Below are positions 11,150-23,025 of a stretch of 64,000 bases of DNA, piece by piece. Numbering within the stretch: the first letter of the stretch is position 1; every line of letters begins with the position of its first letter. The stretch is taken from the NCBI GenBank assembly GCA_021234155.1, contig JAJEKV010000105.1, positions 3,272,937-3,336,936 on the forward strand. The letters run 5' to 3'. A program made the position numbers and the translations under genes. The notes beneath the pieces were generated by a model, which saw only the letters and a program-made list of their open reading frames with translations, did no database searches and was not told the DNA's origin. Source of the stretch: Isoetes taiwanensis (Eukaryota; Streptophyta; Lycopodiopsida; Isoetales; Isoetaceae).

Positions 11150-13100
11150 GTTGTGTTCTGAAGCTTCATCTGTAGGCATTTCAGAGGCCATTGAATTGGC
11201 GCTAGCTGAAAGGGGCCTCAAACAAGCCTCAAACAAAACAAAAGATTGCAAAAGACAATTCGAAACTGAAGCGATAGACTAGCTGAACTGGAACTCGATC
11301 GAAACTTTCCCGAAGGTAATTTAGAGTTGGAATGGAAGCCTTGATGTTTTCATCTAGGGATTTACTGCTTGAAACACTGGTGCCAAAGGCACCTAGATGG
11401 CAAGAAATTGAGGTGTTGTATCTTAGATATTAGAATGGAAAGTTAGACAAGCAAGTATATCTGCTCCAAAATATTTTGAACATCATCTATGTTTCTTGTA
11501 TATTTTGAATAATTTGTTAGTGACACGATAAAATTTGTAACATGAACCACCAATTTTAAATATGCTTGAGAGATGCATAAGCCAACAAAGTGGTGTGGTT
11601 GATAATTGAACACTTGGAAAGATTTGAAGTGACCGATGCACGGGATCAAAAAATTGAGTTTTGCATGAACTTATCAGCTAATGAATAATATAGCTTGCAG
11701 CTTGCTATCTAGGAATGTGAGGTTTGCCTTAATCCTACCTGCTAATATCACCTTTTCATGGTCCAATAAACAAAAATGACATGATCAAGTTGTTGCTTAT
11801 TGGATTAGAGATAACTTCTGTGCATTCTTTTTTTCAAACATTTTGTACGTACTTTTCCCAAAGAAAACGTATTTTGGAAGTATAAAATGTATTTTTGGTT
11901 GTTTTAACCTTAACCGAAGGCGCATCTACATCACCTATTGAATGCATTCGTGCAGAAATCAGAACGTACTCGAGACCAATAGGATGCATCTATTTGGTTT
12001 TTTTTTTTTAAAGAACATCTTTCACTGATGCATCTAGTTGGTCTCATGGACACGCCGACCTCTGTACGGACGCGTCCAATGGGTCTTGCTGCAGCAAGTT
12101 GTAGCGAGAAGCACTGGATGTGTCCATAGAAAGGTCGGTGTTGACGCATCCAGTGGGTCTCACTTCAGCAAATTATCCCTTTCTTTTTGCCACAGTAGGA
12201 TGTTCTGGATGCATCAATGAGTCAATGGTGGCATCCATGACCCCCATTAGACCCGTCTGCATCAATATTCGATGACTTCTTATGAGCCATTTTTTTTCTC
12301 CACGTATAAAACGTGTATTTTGAAAAAAAGGAGGGAGGTTCCGTATCTTTTGTATCTTTTTTCATATTTTATGTTGCAACTTCGGCCTTTATCCCTATAT
12401 TGGATATATTCTGCATATCCAACAAATCTACCACTCCTTTTCTTTTTTTGGAGGGGGGGAGAGGAGGCTAGCCATCTTTTCCTCAGATCATATTCGTCAA
12501 AAGTTGGTTTGGGTTGGGGAAGTGTTTATCCATAGGAAAAGTGGCAACATTCTGTTCAAATTCAATACCTCCTAACTGTGGAAGGATTTTTTTTTCTCTT
12601 TTTTGCATGCCTTTTAGGCTCTTTTCATCTTTTCTCTCCAATGTATATCACGTTCAGCCTGAGTCAGAAGACTCCCTTAAAATGAGATGTGGGCGAGTGG
12701 AGTTCAATACTACCACATATTGAACTTGTTCTCCGCAATGGATGAAGGCAGGTTGAAGGGCTATGCAATGTAGAAAATAGAGCGTTACGATTGGTATCCA
12801 TCATATTTGTTCTAGATGTTGGTGGAGGTAGTCCTTCTATATAGAGTGGAAGTATGAGACCAGTGATATCACTTGCCATTTGGAGGAATTGGAACGGGTC
12901 CAGAAGTCTGTCTGGCCCGTGCACTTGGAGTCAGAATTGGCCAGTGCTTCCACCCCTCGGGGCACGATTATGTTGGGTTGGTTACACCTAACCAATCGCT
13001 ACATGTCATATCACATATGTCTTTAATAGGGGCACTAGCATCATCATGTATCTAGGACATGCACGCCCAATTATATCCTTCATCGCTACATTAACATATG
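11150..13100. other. Non-coding stretch, no gene seen
   Basis: No coding or RNA signatures. Near 12,020-12,170 a phrase like gacgcNtccaNtgggtct recurs three times with variations, a small degenerate tandem array. Long T-tracts lie near 12,000-12,010 and 12,580-12,605. Confidence 0.5.
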
Positions 13101-13129
13101 CAAATCTATAATTTGCCGCCAAGGTTATG

Positions 13130-13240
13130 GAGCAGAGATTTTTTCATTCTGGACAGTAAAGGCCTGATGTGCTCTTTATTTCTCTCATAGGCCTTTTGGT
13201 TTTCTTGGATGATAAAATTCAATTCAATTCATTTAATTTC
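13130..13240 (+). mobile_element. LINE 3' end fragment with (ATTCA)n-like tail
   Basis: The phrase cataggccttttggttttct followed by tggatgataaaattcaattcaattcatt is the reverse-complement version of the 18.48-kb LINE terminus (ttttNNNgtccacgaagaccaataggtcatggg) and ends in a pentamer tail. This is the plus-strand orientation. No coding sequence is attached. Confidence 0.55.
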
Positions 13241-15940
13241 TTAAATGGAAATAGACCCATCCCAAAATCAATCATTACTTGAATAAGGGTTGTTTCTGAC
13301 GTATGAAATGTCCATGTTGCAAAATTTGCGTATGTTCCCCCGACGTTGCACAAAATGAATGACGCCACTAATAGAACATGTTGGACTATCTGGTTAGAGG
13401 TCGCAAGATCTTCCTATACAACGTGCCATGTCGCATTGGCAACGTTCCACATCCATGGTGATGCCATTTGCAATGTTTGGAAAATGTTACTAAAGCAATA
13501 TGCATGTAACATTTGATGTCATTGGTATATCTCTGGGACATCGCAAACCGTGCTTGTTTTAGTAGTAAATGGGACTATCTATGCATAGTGGCTCACTTGA
13601 ACAATCCGCGACATAAGATGCCTTCCAAAAGTAATTTGGTTTTGGGTAGATAGTCAAACCCATATTTTCCCATGCATTACTCTATCTTGAATAGACTTGA
13701 AGTGTTTGTTGTCTAGAAGTTAATACCTTATTATAACACTTTGAAAAAGAATCATAGAAAGACAAATCAAGAAAGCATCTAGAGGTTGATGCTCACCTTA
13801 ACACTTTGAAAAATCATCATAAGAAGATATTTTTTATCTTTTTGCAAAAGTAAGTTCAAAGCCTGCTCACGTTAATGAAAACTACCTCACTGTCGTTATA
13901 TATTGTAAGCACACTTTCCATTTAGTGCCAACTGATTATAGAAGCAAGAATAATGAGTAATGTTCCACCCTTTCAATTAATATAATCTTGCCTTATCCAA
14001 ATTAACATCTTGCTCTTTCCAAAATTTTCCATTCTGGCCTTCGAACCATTCTCAATTTAGTGTCTTGCGACCTCTTGAGGTCCGCAAATCCTCTTCTGTA
14101 CCAAATATCCAACTCTTCTGCACAGCACCTGAAAAATGCCATCCTCAGATTGCTGCCATTCAAGAATGCCGCCTTTTCTGGTTTAGATGTTATATTCAAA
14201 ACTCCTTATTTGAAGCAATGGATTGTGCCACTCTCATATTGTCCCTAGGTCCATAAGGCAACTTTGAAGGGGCTATTAATCTACTTTAAGTTTTGCCTCT
14301 TTATAGGTCTTTTCGATGATCACATGGACCATTTTGTTGAGAATAGCAAGCAACTAATGAATGCAGTCGCAGAAATTATAGACAATAGGAGAGGTTTGTG
14401 AAAATTTTCAGGTTGCGGAGGAACAAGAGAAGTTGAATACCATATACAGATCCGCCAAGCATTCTAGACTACATGGGAATCAGAAATAAAATAATAGCAT
14501 TTTCTCCTGAGTGGTGTTTGCTGGAGCAGATGTTGGGGGTGAAGGTGGAGGATGATTTGGAATCACAAAAGTCTAGTGGAGTTACAAATGCTAGTGTCAG
14601 ATCATCATGTAGTGGTGAATGATGTGATGTCATTTCAGAAGAATAATGGATTGGTGTAGAATCGCGAAGCAGTTCTGATGGAGACTACAAATTGCAGCAT
14701 TGGGAAGACAATAGACGTATCTTATGAGATTGCTGAGCAAATTGAGCAAGACTCTCTTTACCATCTTCATGAATTCAAGGCATCTACTTTGATTTACAAT
14801 CAGACCTACCTTCTTACTTTCCTTGACCTCCTTCCTTTCCAGATTTTAGGATAGTTACTTGGCTCTCTCGAAATCCGCTCTATGGTTCTCATCTCATCAC
14901 AAAAGAGAGTCATCACACCCATCTTTCTTTACATAACCTCCTTTGACTTCTTATTATCGAAGTATGTACGTGGATATAGATATGTATGGTTGTAATATGG
15001 ACTAGAAATATTTCCTAGACTTTAGTTTTTTCGAATTTGTAACATGCATAGCGATTATATACACTCTTACTCATGCTCGAATGCCACCTCAGGTTTTTTA
15101 TCTGCATATACTAGAGTGAGCATTGAGAATATGATTGTGCTTGCTTCCAATAATATTTCCATATAGAACAACAATCCAACTTCATTTGGCTGACTCGGAT
15201 CCGGTGTGGTTTCCCTATTTTTGTTGCCCATCCGAAATGAGTTTGAAAGTTTAATAATGGTAGAAAAACTCATAGTCATTTGAAGGTATGCATAATGTCA
15301 CTATCTAGAAATTTCCCTATATTACTATTTTATATAATATTTAACAAAAGTTACATATTGAATATGTATGCACTCTAGTCACCTTAGAATCTATTTTTTT
15401 AATTTGGTTTTTTCGATCTTGAGGAAAACTTTTTGGATTTTTTTTTTACTTAGTTTTCTAACGTTGTGGGAGGGTTTTGCCAGCGGTAAATTTTCTCGGT
15501 GTTCCAAAAATCAGCCCTTGGCCTTTACCACGAAATTCAATTATGGGGGGTCTCATATTATCCATCCCCATTTTTTGGCGGCATGGGCGCAGCATGAGAG
15601 CCATGTTTTGTTGCGCTCTAAGCCAGCTGCTGATGCCGATTCTTTCTGGCATATGATTGCATAAACAAGGTCTCCGTGTTTTTTTGGGCTGTGTTGCAGA
15701 ACATGTATTGTCGTTCTTTATTCTTTTGAGTTCCTCCCATATCTGATTATTTTCAAAGGCTTGAAATATGAAATTCTTTGGATTTTTGCATATGCCTTAC
15801 GAGAGTTCTATGTATGGATGTTTTTGGCTCTAAAAATCGTAATTTATATTCTTTTGTTTGATATCTTCTATCACAGATACACATAGTGGAAGGATTGGAA
15901 TTTGTATCCCTTTTCACGGCTTCTGTAAATGGATTTCCTG
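13240..15940. other. Non-coding stretch, no gene seen
   Basis: AT-rich. ORFs on both strands around 14,000-14,260 and 15,370-15,660 overlap each other, lack recognisable motifs and look like chance. No RNA gene is seen. Confidence 0.45.
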
Positions 15941-15945
15941 TGTAA

Positions 15946-16045
15946 TTGATATATTATAGGGGTTTTCAGTATGTAAGATCCACCCCAAATTGGATTAAGT
16001 TTCAAATTGATATATTATAGGGTTTTCGGTATGTAAGATCCATGA
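15946..16045. repeat. Tandem duplication of about 62 bp
   Basis: The phrase aattgatatattatagggNttttcNgtatgtaagatcca occurs at about 15,947 and again at about 16,007, separated by ccccaaattggattaagtttc. Confidence 0.8.
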
Positions 16046-16369
16046 ACATATAATCTGAACATCACATCCAAATTTGTTTCAAATCTGGCTCCTAGGTTTT
16101 TCTATGTCAGATGCCTTTGTTCCTCCGTTAGCTAAAAAGAAGGTTCTTTTGGAACTTCAAATACTTCTGAAACTGGACATGAAAGGGATAAGTATTGTGA
16201 AAGATAATCATTGGGATTGTTTTTAATTTTCGTCAAGGATGTAGATCATAATTTGGTACAATCAATCATTTGCAAACTTGCCAGGTTGGCATGTAGAAGG
16301 CATATAGAATAGATAGTAATCTCTACATATTGTTTTGGAGTTTTGGCATCTCACATTCTCAAATATTTA

Positions 16370-17500
16370 TGATTTGGATTTAATGCATATTTTTTGAACT
16401 AAAGTATGGCTGGAAAATTCTTTCTATGGTGAACAATTGTACTGAACTTTGCAGGAACATAGCAAGTAGCAAATATCTCAGATGCAACTACTTTGCATAT
16501 TTTTGAAACTTTATAGCTCAGATGTGGCAGTTAATCTCTTTTGTGATGAACAATTGGACGGATCTTTGCAACTACATTCAAGTTTCCAATCTATATTTAG
16601 CAAGTGTAAACAAGCTTCTCTTCGTTCATGATGACCTCCATTAAAACCCTAACTTGAATATGAATGGGGATTTGAATCTTAATTTGATATTGCTTCCTTT
16701 TTTGGTTCCATATTCCAATCATTGTTCGTCTTTATGCGATAAAGGCAAATTAGCCCCATCTTATACTTCGTTTGAGGAACTGCTCTGTTTCTAATAATGT
16801 TTTGCTATTGTTGCAGGTCATGTAGCCCATTGTTCTTCCTCCAGTCAAATGGCTAAAGATTTCTTATTCAGCCATGCCAAATGCATTCTCTCTTTTTTCA
16901 ATTGATGAGAAGTATGATGAGAGAGAATGCAAAATTTTTGTTATGCAACTAATTCTATGGCAATCTACATATTTGCTGCTATTCTTGCTTGCCTTTATTT
17001 GTTTTCCACACATGCAATAGGAAAACATTTCTAGAAGAGTCCCTGGCAGTGCATGTCGTTTCTGCCTCGTGGGATCTGAGGGTCCATCTGTCATGCATTT
17101 GGTGACTATGTTTGGACTATGCTTATCCTGCCACTTTCAATCGAACGAGATGTAGACTTCATAAATTTAGCAAAGATCTCTATGCAACTAATTTGCATAT
17201 TTTTTGAACTAAAGTATGGTTGGGAAAGTCTTGCTATGGGTAACAATAGTACTGATCTTTGCACCAATATAGATATCTTTGACGCAACTACTTTGCATAT
17301 TTTTGAAGTTCTAAGTGGTTGAGATTTGGCACTTAATCTCTTCTATGATGTACAATAGAACTGCTCTTTGCAATTCTATGCGAGTGTCAAATTCATATGT
17401 AGCAAGTGGGTGGGCCTCGTCATGAGAGTTTCAACACGTCTCTCTTTGTTCACAATGACCTCCATTGAAAATCTAACTTGATTATGACTGGAAATTCGAA
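16370..17500. repeat. Direct repeat of about 300 bp, period about 809 bp
   Basis: The first copy is about 16,384-16,680 and the second about 17,193-17,495. Shared landmarks in order are gcatattttttgaactaaag, caactactttgcatattttt, taatctcttNtNtgatg and aatgacctccatt/gatgacctccatt. The copies are clearly diverged. No protein motif is seen; this may be two copies of a non-autonomous element or a local duplication. Confidence 0.75.
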
Positions 17501-18280
17501 TCACGATGACAACTCAATACATCATTGTTTAGGCATGGTCTTGATGACATGTTAATGCCAATTTTTCAAAATTTCTTTTACAATAAATGTTTGGATCTTT
17601 AATATTTTTGTTCAATGTTTGGACTAGCTATTGTTGACATTATGGGAAAAAGATAGATCAAGTAATGCCATGTTTATTTGGGTCTGGAAAATAACATTGG
17701 CAGAAACTCATAGCGTGGTCTATACCGACATAGTATATTCTAAACATCAAGCAAGTGTCAAACATTATCTCTATAGCACATCAGGAATGTTCATTTATCA
17801 AACGTCAGCTGGCAAACCATATTCATCTTTTTTAAGAGCAGTATTATGACTATGACCACATTGTTCATGCTTTCTCAACTGATAATGCGGTAATGTCACT
17901 GCATTTATAAGATTAACGGGTTTTTCCTCCTTATTCAGCTAATCCTTAAAGAATAAGTAAGACTCATTCTCATATATAATTTTGCATTTCACATCATAGT
18001 ACCCTCAATGAACGAACAGAGCATCCTAGATGTCTCATTGACATTTGTATTCTATCCCTTTCTTGATGACCATGGTAAAGGTCTTTTGCTCATGACTGAT
18101 TCAACTAAAGGAGAAGGCATCAGTAGAGTTGTCAAAATGTGTTGGAATATTTTTCTACATGTTTATTTAAATCGAATGTTGCATAGGCTTGAAGCAATAG
18201 TTCGGTATATGTCCAATTCCCAAGGCAGTCAACCGAAACAAATGATAATGCCTTTCATACTCACACTCACATCTCCCTTC
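17500..18280. other. Non-coding stretch, no gene seen
   Basis: No recognised motif. An open frame beginning at 18,008 encodes a hydrophobic C-terminus, but that part overlaps retroelement 3'-end sequence, so I do not call it a gene. Confidence 0.45.
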
Positions 18281-18430
18281 CCTTTAACCCGATTGGGTTC
18301 CGTGGACGTTAAAATTTCCTTCCTTCCTTTAAGTTGGGTTTTTTTTATCGTGGCAATAATATGTCTGCTGATACTCTTTGATTGGGTCCCATAGGCCAAT
18401 TGTTATTCGTCGACGATAAAAATCCATTCA
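18280..18430 (+). mobile_element. Two LINE 3' end fragments, plus orientation
   Basis: Two tandem terminus-like phrases are present: gattgggttccgtggacgtt followed by aaaa near 18,290, and gattgggtcccataggccaa..tcgtcgacgataaaaa near 18,378-18,412. Both are reverse complements of the minus-strand LINE terminus that begins 50 bp further on, so LINE ends converge here. Confidence 0.55.
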
Positions 18431-18457
18431 ATTCTCAATTCCTTTTAGGATCATGTC

Positions 18458-20215
18458 AAATAGAATAGAATAGAATAGTTTTTTTAACGTCCACGAAGAC
18501 CAATAGGTCATGGGACCCATACAATGGGCTAGTACAATCATTACTACTAGGATTAAAAAACCCACTTCCGAAAGGTTTTCAAGGGAAAAACAACTTTGCG
18601 GTAATGATGATACTAGATAAGCGAGATAATGACTACTTGAGGGGCTCGGTAATTCGACGGCGTTTATTTAGAACCTCAAGTATATATAATGCCAAGTCAT
18701 GGTGCCTAGTTAGAAGTTGTGGGCGTGGAATGGAATGCTAAGGTCAAAAAATGATTAGGACTATCTCAAAAGCGGGGCAACTCGAGAGAAGAGTATGGCT
18801 TTCATCTTCAATAACAATGGCTTAATTTTATGTGGTGTCTTGCTTCAGCGGCAATTCGGTAGGCTCCCATCTACTGTCTCAATCCCAGAAATGTGGGACC
18901 CCGTGGAATTGATGCAATAGCTATAAGCTTGTTCACGGACAATGAAGCAAACAAATAAGCTTGGGGCCTAGTGCGAGGTGGGATTTATGTGTGCATGATA
19001 ATGACCGGTTTTCACTTGGGCCAAATAATTCGTCCCATATCTTTTGAAAACGACCATTGAGATATTGTTGCAAAGCGCAGGTCGAATCGGGTGGCAAGCA
19101 TCGAGGCGATTCTTTTTTACCTTGCCAATAGCAGACCAAACCATGTAGTCTGATGCTCTTTCCAACATGTCGTTTCAAACAGGGAGATTGACCATGGCAA
19201 GTGTAAAACGGGGATATCTAACATCATCCATGTGGTGCACCTTGGTGAATCTGATGGAGATGGCACTTCATGGCGGGAATGTTGAAGAGGCCAAAACTTG
19301 TCTCTTGTAAAATAATAGCATAGGGGCACGTTGTTTTAACTTCGAGAGTGTAAATGAGAAAGGACTTTTGCACCGGCTCCAAGCTCTCCCAAGCACTAGC
19401 ACTAATGGCGAGGGCCCCACACTTGAGAACCATACAATAAAAGCAGGCTCTACCAAAGCCCCAAAACAAGTGGGGCTTTTAGGTGGCCCAATCATGAATT
19501 CTGCTTGAAAACAATTGTTTTGCATTGCATAGAGTGCTCTCCATCCGGCTGACCACCCGGCTTGGTAATACCTGTTCCCAAAGTGTGTTTTTCTGAATTC
19601 TACACACTGCACTACCAAAAAGCTTGGTCTTTTTGGAGATTAACACGCAAACTGTGTTCTCACAAAAAATCTGAGCATGTAAATGTTCTTTGCATACTAG
19701 CGGCGGTATGTGTGCAGTGAAATATCATCGGCATACATGAGTTGCCTAATGATATAGTGTTGCCAAATGTGGACCTCGCCGCCATGATTATCAAGCCATT
19801 CTTCCAATTGATCAATGTACAAGCCAAAGTGTAGGAGATAAAGAGCAACCTGACGAACTCCAATATTGCTAGTGATTTGAGTACCGATCTTTGGAAATTT
19901 AGCAAAAACCCTTTCATAGAAGCGTAAAGCGCATTTTGAAGATCTTGTGGAACCCCAAGTGCACGCAGCCGCCAAAGAAGCTTCGGCGTGATGCTTGTAT
20001 CAAAAGCGGTAAAATCCACAAAGCATATATAGGGTCTTGTTTGGGACTTGACTATGTTCAATAAGCATGCGCAATGTGAAAATATGGTCAATGTGAAAAT
20101 ACAAAAAATGCAAATCCAATCTACTATCCAAAATCCAATAAGACAAATATAAGGAATCAAGGTCAACCCTTACAAATGTTTCATTTTTTAAAGCAACCCC
20201 TGCCCCCACCCAAAC
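18458..20215 (-). mobile_element. LINE (non-LTR retrotransposon), 5'-truncated copy 1
   Basis: This is a minus-strand non-LTR element, readable from the reverse transcriptase core to the 3' end. YICFVDFTAFDT and LLWRLRALGVPQDLQNALY (about 19,910-20,040) are the classic LINE RT core. The part downstream in the element carries PPKSPTCFGALVEP (about 19,430-19,480) and a C-terminal VKTTCPYAIILQET-type phrase (about 19,300-19,350). Several frames are used, so the copy is inactive. The 3' end is marked by ttttaacgtccacgaagacc on the plus strand and a pentamer tail (AATAG)n at 18,458-18,478, that is (CTATT)n on the element's own strand. The endonuclease half is missing. Confidence 0.85.
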
Positions 20216-20636
20216 AAATAAACTATAAATTATATACCACTACAAAAGACTAATATACAAACAAATAGTATACATTGTAAGCATCAAGCTAACAATGTCA
20301 CGACATGCAACGCATTGGATGGCTCCCTGCTAAGGATGCATAGATAAGGCACATATATTTAACTACATTCTGTATGTATAATAGAACCATATTTATGTCG
20401 AGCGTTGTACAATAGAATGGATTATACATCGAATAAACATGATGTTTTGGATGCAATCATAAATCATGCTAAGTGCTCCAAAAAATAACCATTTTTATAG
20501 ACATTATGTACATTGTCTCATATCCTTACAATTAATAACCATTGCTCACAGTTAGATTATATTGATCGTGTGGATCTTCGGTCATTGAAAGTGCAATAGA
20601 TAAATGAAATGCAAAAAATAGGATTATTAATAAACA
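20215..20636. other. Non-coding stretch, no gene seen
   Basis: AT-rich DNA between two LINE copies. No motif is recognised. Confidence 0.45.
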
Positions 20637-20897
20637 AGATAGATAGAATAGAATAGAATAGAATAGAACTTTTTAGCATCCACGAAGACCAAGAGGCCAT
20701 AGGAACCATATAATGGGCTAGTACAACCATTACTACTGGGATTAAAAACCCATGCCTCAAAAGTTTTTCAAGGGAAAATCCTTTCTGGTAATGATGATAC
20801 TAGATAATCATGAAAAAATAAGTAGATCATGATGACTATTAAGAGCTCAATAATTGAAGATGCTCATCTAGAACCTCAAGTATATATAATGCCAAGT

Positions 20898-22127
20898 AGT
20901 AATTAGACTCCATCTTAATAAAATGGGCATCTTGGCGCTAGTGCTAGCGCTGTTCTTGGCTGGCTAGGGCAGCGGCTGCCTTGCTCTTTGCCGACTACAG
21001 CAGTAGGATTGAAGACATCTCCTTTTTTGAGGCTAGCAGGGCCGGATAAAATTGACATGCTCACAAGTCAGAAAAAATATCTATTGAAGTGATGCAATTT
21101 TTTCTTTTTGGCGGTGGACTTGTAGCAATTACCCTCTAACGAGGTATGTAACAGAGATGCCGAAATGGTAGATCCATCTAGATGGATGCCGACCTATAAG
21201 GCAAAGACTGCAAGGCTGGTAAAAATGATCATTTGCATTCCATTCTAACAGAGAATATCACAATCTGTTCTCTGGAAGGAATTCTATTTGTGGCCCTTCC
21301 TTTCCTTCCGCTCTTTTTTGCTAGCAGGAAGATTCAAATTTTAGCATTTGATGAATCAGGAAGATACTTTATGTCTGAAGATTTGCAAGGTTAGTCCTGA
21401 GTTACTTGTTTATGTTGAAGATATCATGCTACTAGGTTGTATGACAGATTGGTGAATACTTGAAATTTATTAGCGCCTTGGTTGTATTTTTCAAATACTG
21501 CTATGCTTGAAAAAGCCATTCAAGATTTAGCTTGAATGTAATTTGGTATTGATGCCAAATTCACCTTGAATCCACTGGATATGGTTTGCTCAAATACTGC
21601 AGTGTTTGAGCCGTATGCTAAATCAGGTACTGATATGCCTGAATTTCATGCCAAATTCACCTTGAATCCGCTGGATATGTTTTGCTCAAATACTGCTATG
21701 TTTGAGTCGTGTGCTATATCAGGTACTGATATGCCTGAATTTCATTATATTTGGCTATTCTGATACAGATATGAATTTCCAACTTGCATGGAACAAGGTT
21801 TCTTCTATTCCAGTGGTTCAGATCATTTGCGTATTCTTCAAGATAAGAATTATTACTTCCAGGGCCTTCTGGTTACTTTGGATCATCTTCTATAATCTGG
21901 ATACGATGTGGATGGATCTTATGGACTATTCTAGGATATCAGCTACAAAAGCAAGTTATGAGCTTCATGTATACTTTGCTTCTAGAGCAATTAATAAGTT
22001 TCTGCGTGTAGAGAATGAAGAAGTTGAGATTACTCCTATAGTAATTCTCTATAGGCATGAAACATTGTATTTTTCCTTTCATATATAAAATATAAAAATT
22101 CGTTCCCTCAAAAAAAAAAAAAAAAAA
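20898..22127 (+). pseudogene. Retroposed mRNA-like copy with poly(A) tail and target-site duplication
   Basis: A 1,230-bp insertion sits inside LINE copy 2. It ends in 18-19 A residues (22,110-22,128) and is flanked by the 9-10 bp direct repeat (a)atgccaagt at 20,889-20,897 and 22,128-22,136. LINE copy 1 at 18.69 kb supplies the empty site. Near its 5' end an ATG at 20,923 opens MGILALVLALFLAG, a good signal-peptide-like stretch, then a TAG at 20,965. This suggests a processed pseudogene of a secreted protein or a non-coding transcript. Near the 3' half there is a 96-bp repeat. I do not recognise the parent gene. Confidence 0.8.
21490..21760 (+). repeat. 96-bp tandem repeat inside the retrocopy
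   Basis: Two units start at 21,555 and 21,651 (ccaaattcaccttgaatccN). A degenerate partial unit precedes them near 21,490-21,550. The period is 96 bp, a multiple of three, so one frame reads a 32-residue repeat (NPLDMVCSNTAVFEP / NPLDMFCSNTAMFES). Whether this was coding in the parent transcript is unknown. Confidence 0.8.
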
Positions 22128-22269
22128 ATGCCAAGTCATGCACAAATGGTGCTTTGAGAAGTTGTGGGAGCATGGAATGGAATGCTAAGGTCAAGTAACG
22201 ATTCCTGTCCATCTCAAAAGCAGGACATCTCAAAAGAATATGGCTTTCATCAAGATGATTTATGTGCCC

Positions 22270-22680
22270 AACGATGGGATAGCAACATGCATACTTGGTA
22301 GTCTTAATATTTTAAGAGGGCAAACTAAACCAACACATGAATGGCCGAGTGGTTTACGTATATGCGACAGAGAGAAGAGAAAACAATGCTTGTAAGATAA
22401 GATGTAACTATTTGTAGGGTGTGGATAACAGGACATGCTTCTTTTTATTTTGCGGAACGTGTAGGGCAGGGGCGTGGAGGGCAGGGCTTGTTTGTTTTCT
22501 GATTGAATTCTTCTGTTCCTGGGCTTCCGATTGACAGTACATCGTTGCTCTTTGCAATTGAGAGGCGGAGTCGTTCAATCCTCTGTTTTGCTGTAGATCG
22601 GCCGGTTTGTGTTGCAATTTGTGTTGCTCTTCATATTATTGCGTTGCAGGGCATGCCTAGCCGAGAGACAACAGGAGCTG
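22270..22680. other. Non-coding stretch, no gene seen
   Basis: AT-rich start, then a mixed-composition stretch leading into the tRNA-like module. No coding motif is recognised. Confidence 0.4.
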
Positions 22681-22683
22681 GTG

Positions 22684-22752
22684 AAGCCATGATTTGGTGA
22701 AGCGCGGCTCTGATGAGGCCTGGAGGTTCAAATCCTCTAGTCGTGGGCTTCG
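22684..22752 (+). other. tRNA-like module with Pol III B box
   Basis: A perfect TpsiC-type arm is present: GGAGG-TTCAAAT-CCTCT at 22,722-22,738, containing the B-box-like GGTTCAAATCC. Immediately outside it, catgatt (22,688) can pair over seven positions with agtcgtg (22,739), counting two G-T pairs, and the pairing extends into gaagcc/gggcttc. The space left between acceptor and T arm (27 nt) is too short for normal D and anticodon arms, and no 3' CCA follows. It is more likely a tRNA-derived SINE head or a decayed tRNA than a working tRNA gene. Confidence 0.4.
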
Positions 22753-23025
22753 GTTGGTCGGTTGCCTTCTTTCTTTGTTTTCGTTGCTCTCTTTAATTCA
22801 TTTTGAACCCTGCCCAGCAGTGGCAGAGCTAGCAGGTCGCGCTGGTGTTTCATTCGGGCATTCCTGATTGCTGCCAAGCAGTAGCAAAGATTGATTCCGA
22901 CAAGTAGCAGCTTAGGATAGGCTTTATGCTAACCATTGACAATTTTAGTTTTTCTTTTTTTGCTGTTTTGTTGCTTCCACCCATACATTTTAGTAAATGG
23001 CATGACAATTTTCTTTTTCCGTAAA

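Larger units (their letters stand above)
20637..22270 (-). mobile_element. LINE copy 2, split by a nested insertion
   Basis: The tail (GATAG/AATAG)n at 20,637-20,668 is followed by the same 3' sequence as copy 1 (agcatccacgaagaccaaga, then gggctagtacaaNcattact). Copy 1 reads straight through tataatgccaagtcatgg. In copy 2 this stops after atgccaagt at 20,897 and resumes at 22,128 with atgccaagtcatg, continuing through gaatggaatgctaaggtcaa to about 22,270. Only the 3' few hundred bases of the LINE are present. Confidence 0.85.

Noticed and set aside
6208-11150. Matching LTR pair around the first Ty3/gypsy element
   Set aside because: No shared segment was seen between 5.6-6.4 kb and 10.7-11.4 kb.
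14002-14256. Overlapping ORFs on both strands near 14.0-14.26 kb
   Set aside because: Mutually overlapping, short, without motifs or codon evidence; treated as chance.
22684-22752. Functional tRNA gene
   Set aside because: Only 27 nt lie between acceptor and T arm, so D and anticodon arms cannot both form.
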